Of a DNA stretch of 64,000 nt, positions 44,947-52,345 are shown in pieces (the first letter of the stretch is position 1; every line of letters starts with the position of its first letter). The notes under the pieces were generated by a model, which ran no database searches, was not told the DNA's origin, and was given only the letters and a program-made list of their open reading frames with translations. Source of the DNA: CAVQSS01 sp963746605 (GTDB taxonomy: Bacteria; Desulfobacterota; RBG-13-43-22); the NCBI GenBank assembly GCA_963746605.1, contig CAVVCH010000033.1, forward strand, positions 1 to 64,000. The letters are read 5' to 3'. Both the position numbers and the translations under genes were made by a program.

Positions 44947-46179
44947 ATGGAACCCTCCAATATCCGCAAAGACTTCCTCCTGCTGATTTCCAGCCGGGTT
45001 TTTACCCGGATCGGCGACGGTTTCCTGCGTATTTTGTCGGTCCTATTGGTCGCCTCCAAAAGCAAGGACCCCATGATCGCCGGTTTGGTGCTGGTTTTTC
45101 GCTACGTCTGCGAAATTCTGATCAACGCCATTTCCGGTCCCTTTATCGACAAACTACGGATTCGGACCTCCCTCATGGCCGCCGACCTGCTGCGGACGTT
45201 CCTGAGCCTGCTCTTGGTGGCGGCCGTGCTTCTGGGCTATCCCTACCCGGTTTATCTGGCCCTCTCTTTTTTAGGGGACTTTGTCTTTATTTTCTTTAAG
45301 CCGGCCGCCGATAAGGTGGTTAAAGTCAATTTCCCGGTAAAGGAAGGAACCAAGGTCTTATCCCAGGTAGACGCCGCCAACCATTTCAGCAATATCGGGG
45401 GCTACGCACTGGCCAGTCTGGTCGCCGGCTGGGTGGGGCTGAAAATGGCGGTCCTCGGGGGGCCTTTTTTTTTCTTTGTTTCCTTCCTGCTGGTCTCTCG
45501 GCTTCAATTGGCCGGTGAGTCGGTCATCGACTATAAAAAAGTCCGCAAAAAATCCTATTGGGCCAGCCAAAAAGAGGGTCTGCGGTACACCTGGGGCAAC
45601 AAACCGCTGCGCTTACTATTGATGGGTCGCTCCCTGGTGGCCGTGGGCCGAGGATCCTTCACGGTCCTTTCGGTGGTCTATCTGGCCCATATGGCCAAGG
45701 GCTTGTCGTCCTATGGGTATTTTGAATCCGCCCAATCCGCGGGCAAGGTGGTGGTTACCGCCCTGGTGATCCCCTTCTTTTTCGCCTACCGTTCCACCTT
45801 TTTTCTCACCGGGGTTTCCCTGATCGTGATCGGGCTGGCCTTCTTCGGATTCAACCTGGTGAATGACGTGGTCTTGGCCTGCCTGGTGGGAGCCCTGGTG
45901 GGCGCCGGCCAGGCCTCCGAAGCCGTGGGGATTGACGCTATCGTAAACCGGTACTCCGAAGCCCACATTCAAGGAAGAGCCAAATCCACCACCAGCTTCG
46001 GAAGTCGCGTTTTCGGCCTGGCGGCCATCGGGACGGTGTATCTATTAGTCACAACCTTTCAAGTATCGGCCCGAACCCTTTTCGGCTGGTTGTGTATATT
46101 CCCCTTCTTGGGGTCTCTGGTATTCTTTCAGGGCTGGTCGGCCGAAAAAAAGGAACGAATCAATAACCCATCCGCTTAG
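44947..46179 (+). CDS. MFS transporter
   Basis: A 410-residue protein with about 12 membrane segments. It starts MEPSNIRKDFLLLISSRVFT; conserved MFS-like turns are GLVLVFRYVCEILINAISGP and a second half with FFAYRSTFFLTGVSLIVIGL. Substrate is unknown. It leads an operon with two kinase-fold genes; the next start lies 2 bp after its stop, so all three are probably one transcript. Confidence 0.82.
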   Translation: MEPSNIRKDFLLLISSRVFTRIGDGFLRILSVLLVASKSKDPMIAGLVLVFRYVCEILINAISGPFIDKLRIRTSLMAADLLRTFLSLLLVAAVLLGYPYPVYLALSFLGDFVFIFFKPAADKVVKVNFPVKEGTKVLSQVDAANHFSNIGGYALASLVAGWVGLKMAVLGGPFFFFVSFLLVSRLQLAGESVIDYKKVRKKSYWASQKEGLRYTWGNKPLRLLLMGRSLVAVGRGSFTVLSVVYLAHMAKGLSSYGYFESAQSAGKVVVTALVIPFFFAYRSTFFLTGVSLIVIGLAFFGFNLVNDVVLACLVGALVGAGQASEAVGIDAIVNRYSEAHIQGRAKSTTSFGSRVFGLAAIGTVYLLVTTFQVSARTLFGWLCIFPFLGSLVFFQGWSAEKKERINNPSA

Positions 46180-46181
46180 AG

Positions 46182-47411
46182 GTGATTATGACATTGAAAA
46201 AAAACGCCCTTAAAGAGTTCGAAGCCCCGGAATTGGAAGATCAGGCGGTCCTTTTTTTTGAAGCCCTGCACCAGGCGGCCACCGCCGGTTTCAAGGAAAT
46301 CGATCCAACCTACGGCGGGGTCACCCTGGGAATCAACCTGCCCCCTCTCGGGGAGGGGGATCGCGGCATTGTCTATCCGCTGCGCTCCCATTCGCTGAAC
46401 CTCCCGGAAGCCCGCGGGTCCCTCTGCCTCAAGGTGGCCAAACAGCAGCCGGTTTGTCGGGAGCGTCTTCTGGAAGAGGCCATGACCACGGATTTTTTCC
46501 TATCCGAACAGGTGTACGTCCCTCGAATTTATCACTTGGATCCCTTAGGCCGCTTTTGCATCAAGGAATTTGTGGAGGGGGAATCCATTACCAGCCTTTA
46601 TTTGCGCTTCAATGAACTATCACTAAAAAGCCAGCAATTGATCCTGGAAGGCCTGGAAAATTTTTTGAACCGTCTCCTGGAATTATTTAAGAAGCGACCC
46701 GATTGCAAGGTCAGTGTCAGCCCCAACAACATTTATGTCTTGAGCGAAGGGGGAAAATTCAAAGATCCCACCCAATTTGTCCTGATCGATCCGGGGACCA
46801 CCTTAAAAAAGAATTACGAAGGTTATACCTTCAACAAGTACTGGAATGAAGTCCTGCCCGACCGCATCCGCAAATACCAGCGCACCGGTTACCTGCAGTG
46901 GCTGGTGCCCCAGGAAGTGACCCAATCCGAACGGGACGATGCCAAGGAATTTGAAATTTTCCACGATCTGAAACCGGCGGAAATATTTCTGCTCCTGAAA
47001 ACGGCCAAGACCATTGAATTCGAACCGGAGGAAGTCATCCTGAGGGAAGGGGCCATTGGGGAAAATTTTTATCTGATTCTCGAGGGGGAAGTAGAGGTCC
47101 GGCGGGGGCACTATTCCAAACCGGGTTCCTGGCACCAACGCATCGGCCGAGGATCGGTCCTGGGAGAACTGGCCTTCCTCCTCCATGTCCCCCGGTCCAT
47201 GACCGTCGTGGCGGCCACCCCCTGCAAGCTGATCGAAATCGACCAGGACCTGTTCAACGAGCTTTTGGAGTCCAACCTCACGGCCCCCTACAAGCTCATC
47301 AAAAATATCTCCGTCATTTTAGCCGAAAGGCTTTACCAGTTGACCCTTAAACATGAAAAGCTTTTGGAGGCTCATGACGTGACCGCCTCCGGGGAAACCG
47401 CCCATGGATGA
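46182..47411 (+). CDS. Kinase-fold protein with C-terminal cyclic-nucleotide-binding domain
   Basis: A 409-residue protein. Residues 45-240 show a protein-kinase-like core: glycine loop GEGDRGIVY (57-65), lysine in CLKVAK (K84), a TDFF helix (103-106), a catalytic-loop equivalent VSVSPNNI (177-184) and IDPG (202-205) in place of DFG. HRD is absent. Residues about 260-365 are a CNB domain with EGAIGENFYLILEGEVEV and a phosphate-binding cassette GELAFLLHVPRS including E329 and R338, so cAMP or cGMP binding is expected. It overlaps the next gene by 8 bp and is paralogous to it. No named family is known to me; activity (kinase or pseudokinase) is inference. Confidence 0.8.
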   Translation: MIMTLKKNALKEFEAPELEDQAVLFFEALHQAATAGFKEIDPTYGGVTLGINLPPLGEGDRGIVYPLRSHSLNLPEARGSLCLKVAKQQPVCRERLLEEAMTTDFFLSEQVYVPRIYHLDPLGRFCIKEFVEGESITSLYLRFNELSLKSQQLILEGLENFLNRLLELFKKRPDCKVSVSPNNIYVLSEGGKFKDPTQFVLIDPGTTLKKNYEGYTFNKYWNEVLPDRIRKYQRTGYLQWLVPQEVTQSERDDAKEFEIFHDLKPAEIFLLLKTAKTIEFEPEEVILREGAIGENFYLILEGEVEVRRGHYSKPGSWHQRIGRGSVLGELAFLLHVPRSMTVVAATPCKLIEIDQDLFNELLESNLTAPYKLIKNISVILAERLYQLTLKHEKLLEAHDVTASGETAHG

Positions 47412-48375
47412 AACGAAACACCATTCGGAAATCTGTCCCCGGTGCGAAGAAGGTTTTTTAATATCCGTTCAAACCCGTCAGGACATTACCATCGAAGGGT
47501 CCCTGGTCCGCATCCCCAACGTCCAGGTGGATGAATGCCGGGTTTGCGGCTTCCGTTCCCTGTCCGGAAGGGAAGTGGGTCTGTTCGAAATCCTTTTCGC
47601 TCCCCAATATGCACGGATCAGTGACCTGATCCAGGCCCTTCAGACCGCCGGTTATTACGGCATGTTCTTGCGGGAGGACCGGTCGGAAACCTTTATCGGG
47701 TTCGGCTCCAGGGATTACGTGGCCAACCTGGCGGATGATCTGCGGGTCCTTTATCTGGATAACGAATCCAGCCACGTCATTCAGGGATTGAGCGGCTTCC
47801 AGTCCGGACTGATCCCCATCAACCTGGCCGGCAACCATTACACCATCAAGCTGCCCAAGATCGGAGAAGGCGAAAACGGCATTGTCTACGATTATCAGGA
47901 AGCCCATCAGGCGGTCTTAAAACTCGCCAAACCCCGCCCCTACAGCCGGAATCATTTGAAGGAGGAATACGAGGTAACGGATTTTTTCGAAAAGCAGGGC
48001 GTTCCTGTCCCTCGCATCCTGCTGAGCGATCCTTACGGCAGCTTCATGATCAAAGAACGCCTGGCCGGCGAGTCCCTGGCCAAAACCTATTATTCCCTGG
48101 GCGGGCCTGGGGGTCCGGTTTATCAATTGGTACGGGAGAGCGTTCAGGCCTTCATCGACCGGCTGATAGAACTTTTCGTCAAAAACCCGGAAGTGAAAAC
48201 CTCGGTCAGCCCCAACAATATTTTTATTGTACTCAAAGGAAACGAATGCCAATGCCTGTTGGTGGATACCGGTCCCGCTCCTTGCCACGATTATTCGGGA
48301 TTTAACTTCGATCACTACTGGGAAACGGTGATTCCTCAAAAAATTAAACAGTACGCCGCCGCCGGGTATCTCTAG
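47404..48375 (+). CDS. Zinc-finger kinase-fold protein
   Basis: A 323-residue protein. An N-terminal YgiT/MqsA-like four-cysteine finger (C11-x2-C14 and C45-x2-C48) precedes a kinase-like domain, about residues 140-323. That domain aligns with the previous gene: GEGENGIVY (154-162), VLKLAK (K173), VTDFF, TSVSPNNI (266-273) and VDTG (287-290). Both end in the same YW...P..I..Y...GYL block. It lacks a cyclic-nucleotide domain. Its stop is within the AT-rich palindrome at 48374. I infer that the pair acts as a partner complex, perhaps on DNA, RNA or a protein via the finger. Confidence 0.78.
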   Translation: MDETKHHSEICPRCEEGFLISVQTRQDITIEGSLVRIPNVQVDECRVCGFRSLSGREVGLFEILFAPQYARISDLIQALQTAGYYGMFLREDRSETFIGFGSRDYVANLADDLRVLYLDNESSHVIQGLSGFQSGLIPINLAGNHYTIKLPKIGEGENGIVYDYQEAHQAVLKLAKPRPYSRNHLKEEYEVTDFFEKQGVPVPRILLSDPYGSFMIKERLAGESLAKTYYSLGGPGGPVYQLVRESVQAFIDRLIELFVKNPEVKTSVSPNNIFIVLKGNECQCLLVDTGPAPCHDYSGFNFDHYWETVIPQKIKQYAAAGYL

Positions 48376-48406
48376 CCAAAAATATTTTTTTAAAATATTT
48401 TTGGCT
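48374..48406. repeat. AT-rich palindrome, copy D
   Basis: AGCCAAAAATATTTT and AAAATATTTTTGGCT flank a short TTT. It starts at the stop codon of the kinase-fold gene and its downstream flank resembles 9216-9255. May serve as the operon terminator. Confidence 0.7.
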
Positions 48407-48537
48407 GAATTAAAAACCACGGCAACCGACTTTAAAGATAGCCTTTGGGGGGTTCCAACGGTTATTGCTCGCGGAGATTGAACCTATGTAAAGGGACGAC
48501 CGGTCGGACCCCCCAGCCCGAGATCCCTTCAATGTAG

Positions 48538-48557
48538 CACAGCCGCCCTCGGCTGTG
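48538..48557. terminator. Short perfect hairpin between convergent genes
   Basis: CACAGCCG-CCCT-CGGCTGTG, 8-bp perfect stem between the kinase operon and nfo, without a clear T-run. Confidence 0.4.
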
Positions 48558-48575
48558 GGCCTTCCCGCAGCTCCT

Positions 48576-49428
48576 TTAACGCAGATCCTTCAACCTTTGA
48601 ATATTGATCTCATCCCAGGAAATATCCCCCTGGTTTCCCTTTCGGGGTTTCCAAAATAAACGGCCGCCCCGATAGTCGGGGATCTCGCAGCAGCCTTTCA
48701 AACGTTGAGACCCCCAGAAACCCCCGCCCGATCTGTTCATGACGATCCGCCTTGCCCCCCAAGGAGGTTTTGGAATCGTTGGCATGAACCACCTTGAGTC
48801 GCTCCAACGAGATCAGCCGGTCAAAGGAACCCAAAAAATCCTCGTAGCCCTCCACCCGGGAAAGATCATACCCAGCAGCATAGACATGACTGGTATCCAG
48901 ACAAACTCCCACACGGTCCGCACTCTGGCTCAAGCCGATAAGGTCCCGCAACTGTTCCAAACGGCATCCCAACTGGGTCCCGGCGCCGGCGGTGGTTTCC
49001 AGCAGGATCTGGATGTCCGGCACCTCCGCCCGGGCCAGGGCCCTGTCGATCCCCTGGGCGATGCGTCGTAAACCGACCTTCTCCCCGGCCCCCTGGTGGC
49101 TTCCGGGATGAAGCACCAGGAAAGGAATCCCGAGGCGAGCCGATCGCACCAACTCCAGGGCCAGGGTGAGCGTGGACTTCTTGCGCAAGCCCGAATCGGG
49201 TGAGGCCAGGTTCAACAGGTACGAGGCATGGGTCACCACCGGGGCGATCCCCGTTCGGACCTGCTCTCGGGCAAACCATTCCACTTCCTCCAACGACAGG
49301 TCACCCGCCGCCCACTGCACATTGGGCTTGACGAAAAGCTGGAGACACTCCCCGCCCACGGCCTCGATCCGTTCAAAGACCCGATGCAGGCCCCCGGCAA
49401 TGGACATATGGGCGCCGACAGGATTCAT
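48576..49428 (-). CDS. nfo: Endonuclease IV, frameshift near the 3' end
   Basis: An apurinic/apyrimidinic endonuclease of base-excision repair, binding three zinc ions. Seen are GAHMSIAGGL, THASYLLNLASP, VLHPGSHQGAG, LLETTAGAGTQLG, the DTSH motif (CLDTSHVYAAGYD), VVHANDSKTSLGGKADRHEQ and ILETPKG. The frame as given ends GGYFLG at 48610. With one base removed near 48643 it continues NQGDISWDEINIQRLKDLR to 48576, matching the family's ending. The indel comes after all metal ligands, so the protein may work either way; a sequencing indel is likely. Confidence 0.9.
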
Positions 49429-49542
49429 AAAATACCCCCCTCTTTTGACAGGGAATAACAGATCTCTTTTAGATTGCAGAGTAACAGGATTTGAGCTACA
49501 TTTCTCCCGAAAAATAGCCTTTTCTAGACAAAGAAAACCACC

Positions 49543-50766
49543 ATGAAAATCGAAACGGTCAGAAAAGTTGATTACTGGGTTGGCATCCCGGCTTGTTTTT
49601 TATTGAGTCTTTGGGATCGGGCGAGAAAGACGTTTTCCCCAAAAACAGGAGAAAGGCCGCCTCTTAAAAAATTCTTGTTTATTGAACTATCCGAGATGGG
49701 CAGCGCCATTCTGGCTTATCCGACGATGAAAGCCATTCAGCGGGAATATCCAGGGGCCGAACTCTTTTTCCTGATCTTTGCCAAGAACCGGGCCAGCGTG
49801 GACATCCTGAACCGGGTCCCCCGGGAAAACGTGTTGACGATCCGTGAAAAATCCCTGGGATCTTTCCTGGCCGATGTAATGAAAACCGTGGTCCGGATAC
49901 GCCGGGAACGGATCGAGGTGGTCTTCGACCTGGAACTGTTCACCCGGGTGACCGCCATCCTGACCTACCTGAGCGGCGCTCCGGTCAGGGTGGGTTTTCA
50001 CAAATTCCGAATGGAGGGGTTATACCGGGGAAACCTGCACACCCACCGGATCCAGTACAACTTTCAGCAGCACGTCAGCAAGTCATTTTTGTCCTTCCTG
50101 GACGTACTTCACTATCCGGTGAAAGACTGGCCGACCATGGATGCGGCTATTCCGGACAGCCGTCTGGAAACGGCATCGTATCAGGCCTCGGAATCGGGAA
50201 AAATCCGGATCCGCGAAAAAATCCGAAAAGGTTTTCCGGAATTCAGCGAATCCAATCAGATCATCATTTTAAATCCCAGTGCCGGGGACATCCCGATCCG
50301 GGCCTGGCCCTTGGAAAATTATGTGGAATTGGCTCGTCGGCTGCTCTTGGACCCCAATCAGGTGCTGGTCTTGATGGGGGCAAACGTAGACAAGACCACT
50401 ACCGATCTGTTGGCGGGAGAGATCCAAGACAAGCGCTGCGTCAACCTGGCGGGTGAGACGACGTTCGAGGAGTTGATGGACTTATTCAGCGTTTCCCTGG
50501 GCTTGATCACCAACGACAGCGGCCCGGCTCACTTTGCGTCGTTGACCGAGATCAAAAACTTTGTGTTCCTCGGTCCCGAGTCCCCTTATCTTTACGGACC
50601 TTTAAGCGAAAACACCCACGTTTTTTATTCGAATTTCCCCTGTTCCCCCTGCCTGACCGCCTTCAACCACCGCAACACCCCCTGCATGGACAACAAATGC
50701 CTTCAGGTCATCTCGGTGCCGGAAGTTTGGGAAGTTATCACCAAAAAGCTGGCCGCCATTAAATAA
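49543..50766 (+). CDS. Glycosyltransferase family 9 (ADP-heptose:LPS heptosyltransferase-like)
   Basis: A 407-residue GT-B enzyme. The N-terminus FIELSEMGSAILAYPTMKAI has the family start. The C-terminal region has ILNPSAGDIPIRAWPLENYV near residue 245 and the donor site TNDSGPAHFASLTEIKNFVF near 325. The end PCSPCLTAFNHRNTPCMDNK has the cysteine cluster seen in many GT9 proteins. Acts at the inner face of the inner membrane in LPS-core-like assembly. The heptose specificity is assumed from the family. Confidence 0.9.
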   Translation: MKIETVRKVDYWVGIPACFLLSLWDRARKTFSPKTGERPPLKKFLFIELSEMGSAILAYPTMKAIQREYPGAELFFLIFAKNRASVDILNRVPRENVLTIREKSLGSFLADVMKTVVRIRRERIEVVFDLELFTRVTAILTYLSGAPVRVGFHKFRMEGLYRGNLHTHRIQYNFQQHVSKSFLSFLDVLHYPVKDWPTMDAAIPDSRLETASYQASESGKIRIREKIRKGFPEFSESNQIIILNPSAGDIPIRAWPLENYVELARRLLLDPNQVLVLMGANVDKTTTDLLAGEIQDKRCVNLAGETTFEELMDLFSVSLGLITNDSGPAHFASLTEIKNFVFLGPESPYLYGPLSENTHVFYSNFPCSPCLTAFNHRNTPCMDNKCLQVISVPEVWEVITKKLAAIK

Positions 50767-50886
50767 AAAACCGCCGACAACATCGTTTGACGGCGGCAAT
50801 CTGAATGGTGTGCAACGAAATAGAGCTAAGAAGGGCGTAGGGACTTCTCCCCGGTCCGCCTGTTAGTCATCATCATGATCGTGACG

Positions 50887-51171
50887 TTAATGATAGCCTT
50901 TATAGTGCCGGTGCTTATGGTATCGATAGTACGGGCCCCCATAGTATCGATGGTAGGGACCTCCAGGAACAACAACCGGAGGACCGTAAACGAGTGGTGG
51001 GCCATAACCATAAGTTACAGGATAATATGCCGGCGCCGGATAGATCGCCGCCGGTAAGGGTATGCCTATTCCTATTCCCACAGACACACCACCCGCCCAA
51101 CTGTTCTGCGGCAGAAACACGGCTGCCACACCAAGCACTGCCACGATGATGATACCATTGAAAAGCTTCAT
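50887..51171 (-). CDS. Secreted Gly/Pro/Tyr-rich small protein
   Basis: From ATG 51171, with AGGGGG upstream, a 94-residue protein. A signal peptide (MKLFNGIIIVAVLGVAAVFL, cleavage after NSWA) is followed by GVSVGIGIGIPLPAAIYPAP and a repetitive YGPP/PYYRYH tail ending HYKGYH. Low-complexity exported protein; a histidine-rich end might bind metal. The reading to 51309 adds an unlikely N-terminus. Confidence 0.65.
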   Translation of the reverse strand: MKLFNGIIIVAVLGVAAVFLPQNSWAGGVSVGIGIGIPLPAAIYPAPAYYPVTYGYGPPLVYGPPVVVPGGPYHRYYGGPYYRYHKHRHYKGYH

Positions 51172-51406
51172 GAAGGCACCCCCTGCATGTTTCGCAGACG
51201 AGATCGGCCCTTGCGCATAAAATCCCATGCTGACCGCATCAAATCTTCCCACCCTGCGAATGGTTCTTTCATCTCTATGCTTTCTAAATGCAAGTTGGGT
51301 GCCAGTCATGAATGATCAGGTACCTTATTTAAATTACTAATAATTTTGTCGTCGTGGGATTCCGTCCTTATATTGTGCGAAGGGATTTCCCTACAGCCTG
51401 AGCGCC

Positions 51407-51496
51407 TTATCCCTTCACCACCCCCATCGGCCTCAATCGGGCAACCTTTCTCGAAATTCCGGCCCCGTTGACTACCTCCACCACCTGGGCCACGTT
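51407..51496 (-). pseudogene. rtcB 3'-end relic (second paralogue)
   Basis: Minus-strand codons give NVAQVVEVVNGAGISRKVAR then LRPMGVVKG and TAA. This matches the end of the rtcB gene at 52346 (DVAQVVEVVHQAGISKKVAR, LRPMGVVKG) with clear nucleotide divergence. Upstream sequence is not rtcB. It shows that a second rtcB copy once lay here. Confidence 0.75.
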
Positions 51497-51560
51497 GAGA
51501 AATGGGGGTCAATTATTCATCCATTGACACTCCATTTGGTTAGCGGTTGCCGAAGGGTGG

Positions 51561-52166
51561 TCAACGAAAAACCGCGGGAAGGAACACCCCCCCCGTATCG
51601 GTCATAAAGCGCAAGGGGATTGCACCCTGGTCCAGGCGGGGATCCACCGTGCCGGTGCCGGGGTTGAAAAGAACATATCCATCCACCTTCACCCCTTTCG
51701 GCAGCGAAAGACTGGCAAAAAAGGTAAAATCTGTAAAATTGGTTATGATTGGGGCAGGGGTTACCCAACTGGGCGGGGCACCAGCCACTACTGAATCACT
51801 GACCAGGCGCACAAAGCTGGTAGCATCGATATTGATATTGAGCGAATATCCTAAAACCCCAGTGGCGCTATACCCTCGCAAAGCGACTGTATGGGGTACA
51901 GAATCGGTATTTAACAGGTATATTACGGTGGCGGTGGCATCGCTGTCCGCTGTGAAAAAATAGACCAAGGTTTCTCCAGGAGTAGGGGCCGGCAGGGCGG
52001 CCGCCGATTGAATTTCCGTATTTTGTTTGACAGGCGGCAGCTCGTCGCCCCGGGCAGCCAATGAGGGTGAATCGGCCGAGCTCGGGCTTGAACCGATCCA
52101 GAGAAAACCAATCGTCAAAAACATACTCATAATCAGGCCAGAGAATAGCAATTGAATTTTTTTCAT
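51561..52166 (-). CDS. Secreted hypothetical protein (201 aa)
   Basis: An AAAGGAGATG site sits before ATG 52166. A signal peptide (KKIQLLFSGLIMSMFLTIGF, then LWIGSSPSSADS) leads to a soluble region rich in T, V, S and D: TLVYFFTADSDATATVIYLL, ALRGYSATGVLGYSLNINID and VDGYVLFNPGTGTVDPRLDQ. Beta-rich and probably extracytoplasmic. No family recognised. It lies between an rtcB relic and the rtcB gene but has no visible link to them. Confidence 0.7.
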   Translation of the reverse strand: MKKIQLLFSGLIMSMFLTIGFLWIGSSPSSADSPSLAARGDELPPVKQNTEIQSAAALPAPTPGETLVYFFTADSDATATVIYLLNTDSVPHTVALRGYSATGVLGYSLNINIDATSFVRLVSDSVVAGAPPSWVTPAPIITNFTDFTFFASLSLPKGVKVDGYVLFNPGTGTVDPRLDQGAIPLRFMTDTGGVFLPAVFR

Positions 52167-52345
52167 GTCATCTCCTTTTAACTCTAAATTGTAATGAATG
52201 ATTTTACCGTTTGGCCTAAACAAAGAACCTCCGCCTCTTCCTCGAAAAATGGGATCTTATTTTCTTTTATCGGCACCCCTTGGTAAAAAGTGGCTCACAA
52301 GAAAACTTGGGTAATTTATTGATCCGCACTGAAACCTTCCATTTT

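Noticed and set aside
48576..48645. TGA of the nfo frame read as selenocysteine
   Set aside because: Reading through the TGA gives no family sequence; a one-base shift restores the expected nfo ending, so it is a frameshift, not a Sec codon.
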